Shown here one piece after another: positions 7,494 through 17,200 of a DNA stretch of 64,000 bases. The position numbers were made by a program, and so were the translations under genes. Where the stretch lies: the NCBI GenBank assembly GCA_964432885.1, contig CAYSPG010000010.1, positions 1 through 64,000 on the forward strand, in the 5' to 3' direction. The notes beneath the pieces are model-generated. The model saw only the letters and a program-made list of their open reading frames with translations. It did no database searches and was not told the DNA's origin. Source of the DNA: CAYSPG01 sp964432885 (GTDB lineage Bacteria > Bacteroidota > Bacteroidia > AKYH767-A > OLB10). Numbering within the stretch: position 1 is the stretch's first letter; every line of letters begins with the position of its first letter.

Positions 7494-8459
7494 TTACTCT
7501 TTTACAAACTTTGCATACAGAGTTTGTTTGCCAATAGTTTGTTTTACAAAATAAACTCCGGCTGATAAAAAACTAACCTCTACATCCTCTTTTTCTACTG
7601 GCAATACTTTTTTTAAAACAATCTTACCCATTACATTTGTGATTTCAATGCTGTTGCTTTTAGTTGCTGGAGGTTGTGCGTTAATCTTTATTTTATCTTT
7701 TGCTGGGTTTGGAATAATACTTATTTTGTTATTGTAATTTATCTCCTCTAATCCTACAGTGCAATCAACTACGCTGACATCGTCAATAAAATAGTATGCG
7801 CCCCCAAATTGTGGAGGAGCATTATTATTTAAAGAGTCAAGTGTTAGGTTTGAGTTGTTTTTAAAATTACCAATTGTAATGTATTTCTCTCCCCCCTGAG
7901 CATTGTAAATGCCAGAAATGAGTGTCCAATTCATTGTGTCATTTAATACATTTCCAGCTGGATTATTAATTTGAGGTGTATAATTACTAAGAACGGTATC
8001 AGACGTATAATTATATACACTATCAGTAGAAATATAAGCACCTATGGCATCAATTACATACTTAAATTTATTGGCAGCAGAAACATAAAAACTTACACAA
8101 TAACTATGTCCATGCGTTAGTGTGTCAACAAAACCTCCTTCAATATATTCTCGTGTTTCAGGGAAGCTAAAATAAGGTGCAAGATAAACACCAATGCCGA
8201 CATAACTTATTCCCGTTCTGGCAATTTGAAAGCCAATAGTTGTATCAGGAGAGGTGCTCGTATTACAATTATAAATTTGACTGAAATAATCGGAACTGCC
8301 AGAATTAGCCCAAAACCAGTTAAAGCACGGTAATTGAGGATATCCCCCCTGCCATATAATGCACGATATTGTATCTTCAAATGACGGGTTTAGTACTAAA
8401 TTTTGAGATTGAACTTTTGAAGATAGTAACATTAAAAACAAAAAGATTTTTATTTTCAT
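7494..8459 (-). CDS. Secreted T9SS protein, LVLNPSFEDT paralog 3
   Basis: This is the third member of the tandem family (321 residues). It has a signal peptide (MKIKIFLFLMLLSSKVQSQ), a mature start NLVLNPSFEDTISC, and the shared motifs REYIEGGFVDTL, GEKYITIGNF and YFIDDVSVVDC. Its sorting domain differs from the other two in sequence (ISIIPNPAKDKIKINA, GVYFVKQTIGKQTLYAKFVKE). This suggests the sorting-domain end was exchanged or diverged independently. It is predicted to be a cell-surface or released protein of unknown ligand. Confidence 0.85.
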   Translation of the reverse strand: MKIKIFLFLMLLSSKVQSQNLVLNPSFEDTISCIIWQGGYPQLPCFNWFWANSGSSDYFSQIYNCNTSTSPDTTIGFQIARTGISYVGIGVYLAPYFSFPETREYIEGGFVDTLTHGHSYCVSFYVSAANKFKYVIDAIGAYISTDSVYNYTSDTVLSNYTPQINNPAGNVLNDTMNWTLISGIYNAQGGEKYITIGNFKNNSNLTLDSLNNNAPPQFGGAYYFIDDVSVVDCTVGLEEINYNNKISIIPNPAKDKIKINAQPPATKSNSIEITNVMGKIVLKKVLPVEKEDVEVSFLSAGVYFVKQTIGKQTLYAKFVKE

Positions 8460-8474
8460 GTTGTGAGAATTAAT

Positions 8475-8504
8475 AATGGGATCAGTTCGAAGACTGCTCC
8501 CATT
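8475..8504 (-). terminator. Rho-independent terminator-like hairpin
   Basis: AATGGGATCAGT and ACTGCTCCCATT are 12-bp arms with one mismatch. The hairpin lies just past the stop of the minus-strand gene fragment at 8510-8710. Confidence 0.7.
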
Positions 8505-8509
8505 TTATA

Positions 8510-8710
8510 TTATTTGATTACTGCAAATTTTCGCACGTCAATCTGCTTGTTGTTAATAAACGTTTGAATAACGTACATTCCAGATGATAATTTATCTAAA
8601 TTGACTGTTACGGTATTCTTTCCACTAAATAAATTTGCCCTTTTCTGAAGTTTTAATTCCACCTGACAGGTCGCGCCCTTTCGCGCCCCTGTCAGGTCTC
8701 TTTGGAGCAC
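8510..8710 (-). pseudogene. T9SS sorting-domain remnant cut by the RAYT element
   Basis: Only the last ~45 residues of a T9SS protein remain (SGKNTVTVNLDKLSSGMYVI, then RKFAVIK). The preceding codons (RDLTGARKGATCQVE) are translated from the element's palindrome at 8661-8697. No signal peptide or body is present upstream on this strand, so the 5' part of the host gene was lost. The original terminator at 8475-8504 is retained. Confidence 0.8.
8661..8697. repeat. RAYT 3' palindrome
   Basis: Perfect 10-bp arms, ACCTGACAGG and CCTGTCAGGT, flank a TCGCGCCC/TTTCGCGC loop. It lies 40 bp past the RAYT stop codon. Confidence 0.85.
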
Positions 8711-8737
8711 CTGGCACCCATTGCATCCCCATAATTA

Positions 8738-9367
8738 TTACTCAAAACTCAAATCAACCTGTTTCCTATTACAAAAGATAAAGTTCTCGAGATTAAAAAA
8801 TAATTCAATTACCTCATTTCGGCAAACAAGCGTAGGTCCTTTGCCCACTATAGCATTAAAGGAAGAATATTTCCATTCATCCGCGCTTCTACAAAACCCT
8901 GCTTGTACAGGGTTTTGATGTATATAACATATTAATTGCTGCAAATAATCATTGCCCTCAACCTGCTTTCTTCTAAATGCTCTCTTAAATAACGAGCCAT
9001 GCCTTTTTCTAATGTAGTTGCAGTACTTGGCATACGCATTAAAAAAATTGGAGTATTGCTTGCTTAATCCGTCACTTAAATAATTCTCATTCTTTTTTAT
9101 CAACTCTTCAACCGTCATATTTCCCTTTATTGATTCTCCTAAATACCTTTTAATTTCTTTTTCACTTTTCATTCTCACAACCAAATGAAAATGATTGGGC
9201 AGCAGGCAATAACACAAAACCTCACTTACCGGAAGGATGTGTTTTTTAAACTTATTTAAAAACCAAATATAATCGCTGTCTGAATCAAAAAAATTATCTG
9301 TGCCTATAGCGTGGTTATAAATGTGATAAACTCTGTCCGCCTCTAGTGGAGATAATACTTCTGCCAT
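8738..9367 (-). CDS. REP-associated tyrosine transposase (RAYT, Y1 HUH family)
   Basis: This 209-residue protein belongs to the Y1 (IS200/IS605-like) single-strand transposases. The HUH metal motif is H59-F-H61 in LLPNHFHLVV. The catalytic tyrosine is Tyr148 in CYIHQNPVQAGF. The start MAEVLSPLEADRVYHIYNHA and the KRHGSLFKRAF motif are typical of RAYTs. Such enzymes nick and join one strand at REP-type hairpins; here the matching hairpins lie on both sides. Length and motifs are complete, so it may be active. No tnpB or accessory gene is nearby. Confidence 0.9.
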   Translation of the reverse strand: MAEVLSPLEADRVYHIYNHAIGTDNFFDSDSDYIWFLNKFKKHILPVSEVLCYCLLPNHFHLVVRMKSEKEIKRYLGESIKGNMTVEELIKKNENYLSDGLSKQYSNFFNAYAKYCNYIRKRHGSLFKRAFRRKQVEGNDYLQQLICYIHQNPVQAGFCRSADEWKYSSFNAIVGKGPTLVCRNEVIELFFNLENFIFCNRKQVDLSFE

Positions 9368-9424
9368 ATTTTAACTTTAATGGCTAAAGGTAATTCAATT
9401 ACTTTAGCAGTCTGCTTACTCATA

Positions 9425-9467
9425 ACCTGACAGGGGTTTCGCAAAGGGGCGAAACGACCTGTCAGGT
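9425..9467. repeat. RAYT 5' palindrome
   Basis: The arms ACCTGACAGGGGTTTCG and CGAAACGACCTGTCAGGT are complementary with a small bulge. The palindrome lies 57 bp upstream of the RAYT start codon. Confidence 0.85.
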
Positions 9468-9473
9468 GAAATC

Positions 9474-9659
9474 AAGGATAATATTTGGGTTGATTTTAGT
9501 GGAAATGGCCCTGATATATTGCAAACAACGAATCTTAACTCATATACTTGGTACACATCTTCAGGGAACGCTCCTGCTTCTGTGCTACCAGCATCTTGGT
9601 TTACATTTCCTTCTGCGCCTCAGTCAAGTTGCGAATGCACCGCCACTTCCATAAATTAA
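9474..9659 (+). pseudogene. Fragment of a beta-helix-type secreted protein
   Basis: From 9474 the plus strand reads an open frame without a start: DNIWVDFSGNGPD, then SYTWYTSSGNAPASVLPASW and FTFPSAPQSSCEC, ending TAA at 9659. It resembles NNIWIPITGSPN and SIVPSNWFVPNP in the truncated protein at 5923-7428. It is a gene remnant abutting the RAYT element's right palindrome. The region between it and aspS (9660-9769) shows nothing further. Confidence 0.6.
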
Positions 9660-9769
9660 AGTGTAAATAGCACAAATGATACATCCACACGCAACAATGG
9701 CAGGTAAGCGCGCATACAATTCATTTTCAGAGCAAAAAAAACAATGAAACAATCAAGCAACAAAACATT

Positions 9770-11542
9770 TTAACCACCCTTCTTCAAAGCAATCCCCAAC
9801 TCATTAAGTTGAGCATTGTCAATTGCCGATGGAGCATCAATCATCACATCACGTGCAGCATTATTTTTGGGAAATGCAATAAAATCGCGGATGCTTTCTT
9901 GTCCGCCAAACAATGAGCACAACCTGTCAAATCCAAATGCAATACCACCATGTGGAGGAGCGCCATACTCAAAAGCATTCATTAAAAAGCCAAACTGCTC
10001 CTGCGCCTGCTCATCGCTGAAACCAAGAATAGAAAACATTTTTTTCTGTAACTCTTTGTTGTGAATACGAATGGAGCCTCCGCCTATTTCAACACCGTTT
10101 ATCACAAGGTCGTAAGCATTGGCACGCACACTGCCGGCATTACTTTCAAGCAAACCTACATCCTCGGGTTTGGGCGAGGTAAACGGATGATGCATCGCAT
10201 GCCATCTTTTGCTGTCATCATTCCATTCAAGCAATGGAAAATCAATTACCCAAATACATTTGTACTCATTTGCATTTCGAAGGCCAAGGCGGTTGCCCAT
10301 TTCCAAACGAAGTTCACTAAGTGCTTTTTGTGTTTTGTTTTTTTCGCCACACAAAATTAAAAGCGTATCGCCTTTGGCAGCATTAAAATGCGTTAACCAT
10401 TGCTCAAGTTCTGCTGCTGTATAAAATTTATCAATGGATGATTTTATCGTTCCGTCTTCATTCCATTTTACATAAATTAAACCATTGGCTCCTATCTGAG
10501 GGCGCTTTACCCAATCGGTTAACTCATCTGTTTGTTTGCGGGTGTAGTTTGCAATTCCGCTTACACAAATAGCTCCAATATAATCTGAATCATCAAATAC
10601 TTTAAAGTTTTTACCGGCAACAAAATCTTGCCCCTGCTCAACAGTGTTTTTTAATTCACCAATTCTCATTTCAAATCGCATGTCGGGCTTATCATTGCCA
10701 TAATGTTTCATGGCGTGCGCGTATGTAATGCGCTCCATTGGTGGTATATCAATACCTTTTACAACACTAAACAAATGCCGTGTTAATCCTTCAAACGTAT
10801 TAAGTATATCTTCCTGTTCAACAAAACTCATTTCGCAGTCAATCTGTGTAAACTCAGGTTGCCGGTCGGCACGTAAGTCTTCATCCCTAAAGCATTTTAC
10901 TATCTGAAAATACTTGTCCATGCCGGCCACCATCAGCAGTTGCTTAAATGTTTGCGGTGATTGCGGCAATGCATAAAACTGTCCCTCATGCACACGCGAT
11001 GGCACCACAAAATCGCGCGCGCCTTCGGGTGTTGATTTAATGAGAACGGGTGTTTCTACTTCAATAAAGTTTTGCTGGTTAAGATAATTGCGTGTAGCAA
11101 TGGCAAGCCGGTGGCGCAGCATAAGGTTTTCTTTCACCGGCTGCCTGCGTATGTCAAGGTAACGATATTTCATACGTAACTCCTCACCCCCATCGGTTTG
11201 ATCTTCGATGGTAAAGGGTGGAGTTAATGATGGATTAAGTACTTCAATGGCATCAACAATAACTTCAATTTCACCGGTAGGTATTTTTAAATTTTTGTTA
11301 GATCGTTCGGCAACGGTTCCGCTAACTTTTAAAACAAACTCACGAGAAAGCGCACGTGCATTTTCGCACAATGCAGCATTCACATCCATGTTAAAAACAA
11401 GTTGGGTAACGCCATAGCGGTCGCGCAAATCAAAAAATGTCATGCCGCCAAGGTTGCGCGAGCGGTGTAGCCACCCGCAAAGGGTAACGGTGTTGCCAAT
11501 GTTTTTTACCGACAGTTCACCGCATGTGTGTGTACGTAACAT
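9770..11542 (-). CDS. aspS: Aspartate--tRNA ligase
   Basis: This class IIb aminoacyl-tRNA synthetase of 590 residues has the normal bacterial length. The N-terminal OB-fold that reads the anticodon is at about 15-105 (VTLCGWLHRSRNLGGMTFFD). Motif 2 is CFRDEDLRADRQPEFTQ. The bacterial GAD insertion lies at about 280-410, and motif 3 is GIAFGFDRLCSLFGG. It charges tRNA-Asp with aspartate in the cytoplasm. It stands alone; a TACTTTCG sequence at 11562-11569 on the minus strand is a possible -7 element. Confidence 0.97.
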   Translation of the reverse strand: MLRTHTCGELSVKNIGNTVTLCGWLHRSRNLGGMTFFDLRDRYGVTQLVFNMDVNAALCENARALSREFVLKVSGTVAERSNKNLKIPTGEIEVIVDAIEVLNPSLTPPFTIEDQTDGGEELRMKYRYLDIRRQPVKENLMLRHRLAIATRNYLNQQNFIEVETPVLIKSTPEGARDFVVPSRVHEGQFYALPQSPQTFKQLLMVAGMDKYFQIVKCFRDEDLRADRQPEFTQIDCEMSFVEQEDILNTFEGLTRHLFSVVKGIDIPPMERITYAHAMKHYGNDKPDMRFEMRIGELKNTVEQGQDFVAGKNFKVFDDSDYIGAICVSGIANYTRKQTDELTDWVKRPQIGANGLIYVKWNEDGTIKSSIDKFYTAAELEQWLTHFNAAKGDTLLILCGEKNKTQKALSELRLEMGNRLGLRNANEYKCIWVIDFPLLEWNDDSKRWHAMHHPFTSPKPEDVGLLESNAGSVRANAYDLVINGVEIGGGSIRIHNKELQKKMFSILGFSDEQAQEQFGFLMNAFEYGAPPHGGIAFGFDRLCSLFGGQESIRDFIAFPKNNAARDVMIDAPSAIDNAQLNELGIALKKGG

Positions 11543-11711
11543 ACGTTAAAAATAAGGGTTACGAAAGTAGGGATTATTGATGTTCAGGAAGGGGTTTAAA
11601 GTTGAGTGCTTTTGCATGAATAAAAAAATCTCCTGTTTATTTCATATAGATAAAAGCAAACAACAGGCAGATAGCATTTGTTGGCTGTTTTAAGTTCAGC
11701 CGCTTAGTAGC

Positions 11712-12605
11712 TTACTTTATCACCTTAGGCCCTATGTACCCCATTAGCCTGTACACAAGTTTTGCAAGCGTGTACTCACTAAGAATGTTACCTTTCATTG
11801 GAGCGCACTCAACCACATCAAAGCCCACAATGTTTTTTGTTTTAGCAACTTGTTTTAAAAAATTTAGGGTTTCGTCCCAAAAAAGCCCGCGTGGCTCTGC
11901 CGTACCCACAGCCGGCATTATCGAAGGGTCAAACCCATCGGCATCAATAGTAAGGTAAACATTTTCGGTTAAATCTTTTATGGCATCATCAGCCCATGCA
12001 GCATGGTTGCGTATAGTGTGTGCGTAATAGGTATGAATGTTTTTTGATTTCTTAATAAGTTGCGCTTCTTCTATGCACTGTGCGCGTATGCCTACCTGCA
12101 CCAGGTTTATGCCCATATCATGCACCCGTTTCATTACACTTGCGTGCGAATAAATATTGTTATGATAGGACTGTCTTAAATCGCTGTGCGCATCTATTTG
12201 AAGTACGCTAAGGTTTTTATATTTTTTGGAAAACGCTTTTACAAAGCCGTAGGTAACCGTGTGCTCGGCACCAAGCGAAACCACATACTTGCCATCGGCC
12301 AATAGTTTTGATGTTTCTTTTTCGATATAATCAACCGCTTTTTTGTCAACCTTTTTTTTAAAATTTAATGCAGGCAATGTTGCAATACCATATTTGCGAT
12401 AGGTTTCGGCATCCAGCTCTTCGTCATACAACTCAACAAACTGTGATGCGTTTACAATAGCTGCCGGTCCTTTGTCGCTTCCGGCAAGGTAACTGGATGT
12501 GTGCTCATAAGGAACCTGCTGTATTACAAAACGCGAAGTTTTATAGCTGTAATATTTTTCATCCTCAATGCCAAGAAAATTTTTTTTTGTGGGAAGAGAT
12601 TTCAT
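11712..12605 (-). CDS. speB: Agmatinase / ureohydrolase family protein
   Basis: This 297-residue arginase-superfamily enzyme has all the binuclear manganese ligands visible: H in SLGAEHT, DAHSD in VLQIDAHSDLR, and DADGFD in LTIDADGFDPSIMPAVGT. The SHASVMKRV segment also matches the family. Agmatinases hydrolyse agmatine to putrescine and urea, feeding polyamine synthesis. Related family members act on arginine, formiminoglutamate or guanidino acids. The substrate is not decided by sequence alone, though the PAVGTAEPRGL segment favours agmatinase. It is monocistronic, between aspS and sucC. Confidence 0.85.
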   Translation of the reverse strand: MKSLPTKKNFLGIEDEKYYSYKTSRFVIQQVPYEHTSSYLAGSDKGPAAIVNASQFVELYDEELDAETYRKYGIATLPALNFKKKVDKKAVDYIEKETSKLLADGKYVVSLGAEHTVTYGFVKAFSKKYKNLSVLQIDAHSDLRQSYHNNIYSHASVMKRVHDMGINLVQVGIRAQCIEEAQLIKKSKNIHTYYAHTIRNHAAWADDAIKDLTENVYLTIDADGFDPSIMPAVGTAEPRGLFWDETLNFLKQVAKTKNIVGFDVVECAPMKGNILSEYTLAKLVYRLMGYIGPKVIK

Positions 12606-12699
12606 AGATACGAATTATTATGAATAACACGAATATAGTCTGCAAAGTAAAATAGTTGTGTATTAAATCATCACATCAACACATCAACTAATCATGTTA

Positions 12700-13890
12700 T
12701 CAGCTAATCTTTTCTTTAACAAGCTGTGCAGCTTCTTTTAAAAGGATGGCCGAAAAAACTTTTAATCCTGACTGGTCAATTATTTTTTTGGCTTCTTCGG
12801 CATTAGTGCCCTGCAAGCGTACAATAATAGGCACGGGTATTTGCCCAATGTTTTTGTACGCATCCACAATGCCTTGTGCCACGCGGTCGCAACGCACAAT
12901 GCCCCCAAAAATGTTTACCAAAATGGCTTTAACGTTTTTATCTTGCAAAATAATTCTAAATGCCTGTTCAACCCGCGCTGCATTGGCAGTGCCACCAACA
13001 TCCAAAAAGTTTGCAGGCTCACCTCCGGCCAGTTTTATAATGTCCATTGTGGCCATGGCCAAGCCTGCGCCATTAACCATGCAGCCCACGTTGCCATCAA
13101 GTTTTACATAGTTTAAATCGTGCTCACTTGCTTCCACTTCGGTAGGGTCTTCTTCGGTTTTGTCGCGCATGGCGGCATAGTCGGCATGGCGAAAAAGCGC
13201 ATTCTCATCCAAATTTACTTTTGCATCAACGGCAATAATTTTATCGTCAGATGTTTTTAGCACGGGATTTATTTCAAACAACGAAGCATCGCAGTTGTCA
13301 TAAGCCTTGTAAAGTGCTGTTACAAACCGGGTCATTTCTTTAAAAGCATTGCCATTTACCCCCAAATTAAAGGCAATTTTACGCGCCTGAAAAGGTTGCA
13401 GGCCTGTGGCAGGGTCTATTTCTTCTTTGAAAATAAGGTGCGGGGTTTTTTCGGCTACTTCCTCAATGTTCATTCCGCCTTCGGTACTGTACATTATAAT
13501 ATTGCGGCCTTTTTGCCTGTCCATAAGCACGCTCATGTAAAACTCTTTGGTGGCCGATGCACCGGGGTAATACACGTCCTGTGCAATTAATATTTTGTTT
13601 ACTTTTTTTCCGGCAGGGCCTGTTTGCGGAGTAATTAATTGCATACCCAAAATGGCCGAAGCTTTTTCCTTTACATCATCAATGTTTTTGGCAAGTTTTA
13701 CGCCTCCACCTTTGCCACGGCCACCGGCATGTATTTGTGCTTTTATAACACAAAAGTCAGATCCGGTTTGTTTTTTAATTTCCTGAGCGGCATTTACTGC
13801 TTGCTCTACTGTTTCGGCAACAATGCCTTCTTGTATGGCAACTCCAAAAGATTTTAATATGGCTTTGCCCTGATATTCGTGAATGTTCAT
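12700..13890 (-). CDS. sucC: Succinyl-CoA synthetase (ADP-forming), beta subunit
   Basis: I place the start at 13890 (MNIHEYQGKAILKSFGV, 396 residues), the universal SucC N-terminus; a further upstream ATG at 13908 only adds six residues. An ATP-grasp domain comes first (KAQIHAGGRGKGGGVKLA, then FEINPV), followed by the CoA-ligase domain with NIFGGIVRCDRVAQGIV. It pairs with SucD to make succinate and ATP from succinyl-CoA in the TCA cycle. Unusually, sucD is not adjacent: it lies about 5 kb away at 19026 on the opposite strand. Confidence 0.97.
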   Translation of the reverse strand: MNIHEYQGKAILKSFGVAIQEGIVAETVEQAVNAAQEIKKQTGSDFCVIKAQIHAGGRGKGGGVKLAKNIDDVKEKASAILGMQLITPQTGPAGKKVNKILIAQDVYYPGASATKEFYMSVLMDRQKGRNIIMYSTEGGMNIEEVAEKTPHLIFKEEIDPATGLQPFQARKIAFNLGVNGNAFKEMTRFVTALYKAYDNCDASLFEINPVLKTSDDKIIAVDAKVNLDENALFRHADYAAMRDKTEEDPTEVEASEHDLNYVKLDGNVGCMVNGAGLAMATMDIIKLAGGEPANFLDVGGTANAARVEQAFRIILQDKNVKAILVNIFGGIVRCDRVAQGIVDAYKNIGQIPVPIIVRLQGTNAEEAKKIIDQSGLKVFSAILLKEAAQLVKEKIS

Positions 13891-13958
13891 GCGCGCAAAG
13901 AAAAGCAAAAGAACAAAATCAGGTTAGCCATAACCTGAATTAATCTATTAACAATAAA

Positions 13959-14087
13959 CTAAAAGTTGTATTGGGTTACAAAAAAGAAGATAAAAATAGT
14001 AAGCAGGATGATGAGTAATCCCAGTGCCTGAAAAGGGCTTAAATCTTTCCATACAAAACTTTGCTTGGACATTTTGATAATTTTCAT
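13959..14087 (-). CDS. Small single-span membrane protein (42 residues)
   Basis: A short frame upstream of sucC encodes a basic N-terminus (MKIIKMSKQSFVWKDLSPFQ), then a strongly hydrophobic span (ALGLLIILLTIFIFFFVTQY) and stops. The composition is that of a genuine inner-membrane micropeptide rather than a chance frame. A hairpin with CAGGTTA/TAACCTG arms at 13920-13937 lies between it and sucC. Met6 is an alternative start. The function is unknown; co-transcription with sucC is possible. Confidence 0.5.
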   Translation of the reverse strand: MKIIKMSKQSFVWKDLSPFQALGLLIILLTIFIFFFVTQYNF

Positions 14088-14278
14088 CTTTAGATTTGGT
14101 TAGAGGTTAACGAAAATTTTCGCCTGTAAAGAAAAGAATTTTATTGATTACGGCAAAAATTTTTTTTAACATACTGTGCAAAAAATTATAGAGGAAAAAA
14201 TAACGGTATTGGTAAATACTCTACTTTTGAGAGTTCAAAAAAAATATAAATTATTATTCACCTAAAACAATCACAGTT

Positions 14279-17200
14279 ATGAATAAACTGATTACTACGT
14301 TTTGTTTGGTTCTGATTAGTCTTACCGGATTTTCTCAGAACTGCTTCTGGCATGAAAACATGGAAGTTATTGACTCGGTAACCTCGGTAGGAACCCCTAC
14401 CTGGACTGCAAATACCCGCATTTCGCATAGCGGTTTACAATGCGATTCGGTGCAGGTAGGCACCGGCACAGTAAGTTATCTTGAAACCGATGTTATGGAT
14501 TTAACAGGAAACATTTATGTGCAACTTAGCTTTTGGCACATCTGCCGCATTGACTTTTTTGATGGTGGTACGGTTGAATATTCTAATGACGGAGGTGTTA
14601 ACTGGCAGCCAATACCAACCAATTTGTTTGATCCAACATTGCCAACACATGGCGCATTTACCGGCCAGGGTGGTGTGTTTACATCTGCAACAAGTTTAAG
14701 TTGGGATCCTGCCAACCCCGGTACAGTAGCTACCAATGCCATGTGGGAACTTGCTCGCTGGGATGTTTCATCCATTGTTGGTGGACAGAACCAGATTAAA
14801 TTCCGTTTAAAACTTTCTGATCTTAGTAACCCAGGCCCGAGTGGATACCCAGGATGGTTTGTTGATGACATTTGCGTGGAAGCTGCTCCCTGCGAGCTTA
14901 TTCCTCCTGTAGTTACTTACATTAACCCTTTACAGGGAACAGTTTACAACCTAGGACCGTTTAACGTGTTTGCCGATATTACTGACGGTTCGGGTTTGTT
15001 AACGCAAGACCTTACTTATACCGTTAACAGTGGCGCACCCACTACCATTGCCATGACATTTGTTACCGGCAATACCTGGACAGCGCAAATACCTGCGGTG
15101 TTAGAAGGCGATACAGTTTGCTACTCGATAACTGCCGTTGATAATTCGGGTTGTAATAACAGTACTACTTCAAACACACTTTGTTTTATCACATCAAATG
15201 GTGTAACATTTCCATATTGCGATAATTTTGATATAACCACCAATCTTTGGGTTGACTCAGGCGCAGTAGCTGGTTCTATCTGGGAGTTAGGTACTCCTAA
15301 CACCTGGCCAGCAGCACCGCACAGTGCTCCCAATAGTTGGGAAGTTGCATTAAACCAACCGTATGCTAATAATACACTTGCGTATTTATATTCACCAGTA
15401 TTTAGCTTTACAGGTGTAGCTAATGCAAGTATCGAACTTTGGGTGGATGCCCAGTGCGAAAATTTTTGGGATGGTACCAACCTTCAATGCGATACTACTG
15501 GAAGTGGTAACTGGTTTATTATTGGAAATTGCGCGGGCAACGATCCTAATCCCGGAACAAATTGGTATAACCAATGCAGTATTAATTCTGTTAATGAGCC
15601 AGCATGGTCGGGTACAAGCCAGGTGATAGCCGGCCAGCCCGGATGGTTTAAAGCCAAGCACTCATTAAGCATGCTTGATAATGTACAGTATGCACAATTC
15701 CGTTTTCAGTTTTCAAGCGATGCTTCGGTTACCGGTGATGGTATTGGCATAGATGATATTTGCATAACCGTTCCATCTCCGCAGGATGCCGGTGTTGCAC
15801 AAATTTACCAACCGGGCGGACAAGCTCCTGCCGGTGCATGTATTCCTGTTTCTGTTTTGCTTCAGAATATGGGAAGCCAACCTATTACAACAACAACTGT
15901 TACTTATGTACAAACAAGTGGTGCCGGTATGCCACAAACAGGCACTGTTACCTGGAATGGATTTTTAAATCCTAACGATACTGCAACAGTTATTATTACT
16001 CCTTGCTTTACAGTTCCTGCAGGACCCTTCTGTGTGCAGGCTTATACTTCGCTGGTAAATGATGGCAACTTTTTTAACGATAGTACCACTATTTGCGGTA
16101 TAGGAATACCTGTGCTAACACCCACTATATGTGATGATTTTGAAAGTGGAAACGTAGGTTGGGTTGCAAGTCCTAATACTGCTACTGGATGGAATTTGGG
16201 TGCTCCTGCTTATGGCGCTACCACGGGTGCTCACTCAGGTACAAACGCATGGGATATTAATTTGACAGGACCTTTTACCAACAACCAAAGCGATACTTTA
16301 TATACACCCATTTATGATATGAGTTCACCAAGTGTACTTAATCCTAATATTAGTTTCTGGCAAAATAGAAATGTGAATACCGGTAATGACGGCATGAGAA
16401 TTGAATATGAAACAAACTCAAATGGTATTTGGCAGGTGCTTGGTGTTTATCAAGATGGAAATGGATCAAACTGGTATAATCAGGCCAATGTAAACTTTAG
16501 TGCTATTCCTGGCTGGGATGGCAATTCAAACGGATGGCAGCGCCATACATACTTTCTTGCAGCAGCAACTCCTTTCCCCGGAACTCAATTTATCCGTTTC
16601 CGTTTTATATTTACCAGTGGGTTTAATATACCTCTTGATGGAGTATCAATTGACGATTTTTGTGTAAACATACCATGTGCAAACGATGTTGGTGTAACGT
16701 ATGTAAACTCTTACACTCAGTTTCTTGGTGGCTCGGCTGCCGAGGGAACTCAGGATAGCGTAACTGTTACATTACATAATTATGGTACAGCCAATCAGTC
16801 AACAGCAAATATTACTTACCAGATAGTTCAAAATGGTGTTCCGGTATTTACATCTAATCCATATACATGGAATGGAACATTAACAACCAATTTACCCGGA
16901 TGGAATGCTACCAACATTATTTTGCCTCAAACATTTACTGTTCCTGCAGGTGCATTTCAAATTATTGCGTGGGTAACTTTAACAGGTGATTGTGATGCTG
17001 CTAACGATACCTTAAATATTGGTGGCGTTGGTGTTCCGGTTATTGCTATTGATTATAACACGCCTTATTGCGATGACTTTGAAAGTGGCAATGTGGGCTG
17101 GACAGTAAACTTTGGTACTGGTGGTGACCCTGGTTCTATTTGGGAATTTGGCTTGCCAAACGTAGCACCAACTAATACTGCACACAGCGGTACCACTGCA

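Larger units (their letters stand above)
8661..9467 (-). mobile_element. Intact RAYT element with terminal palindromes
   Basis: A single transposase gene (8738-9367) is bracketed by palindromes of one family. The left is ACCTGACAGG...CCTGTCAGGT (8661-8697) and the right is ACCTGACAGG...CCTGTCAGGT (9425-9467), with different GC-rich loops. Both neighbouring reading frames are gene fragments. The flanking fragments are on opposite strands and do not join into one gene, so insertion was accompanied by rearrangement. Confidence 0.8.

Noticed and set aside
8721..8918. Plus-strand frame overlapping the RAYT gene
   Set aside because: It is the antisense shadow of the transposase 3' end, whose motifs are complete on the minus strand.
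15392..15672. Overlapping frames on both strands inside the giant T9SS gene
   Set aside because: They lie wholly within a continuous 1533-codon frame with repeated, conserved modules and have no features of their own.
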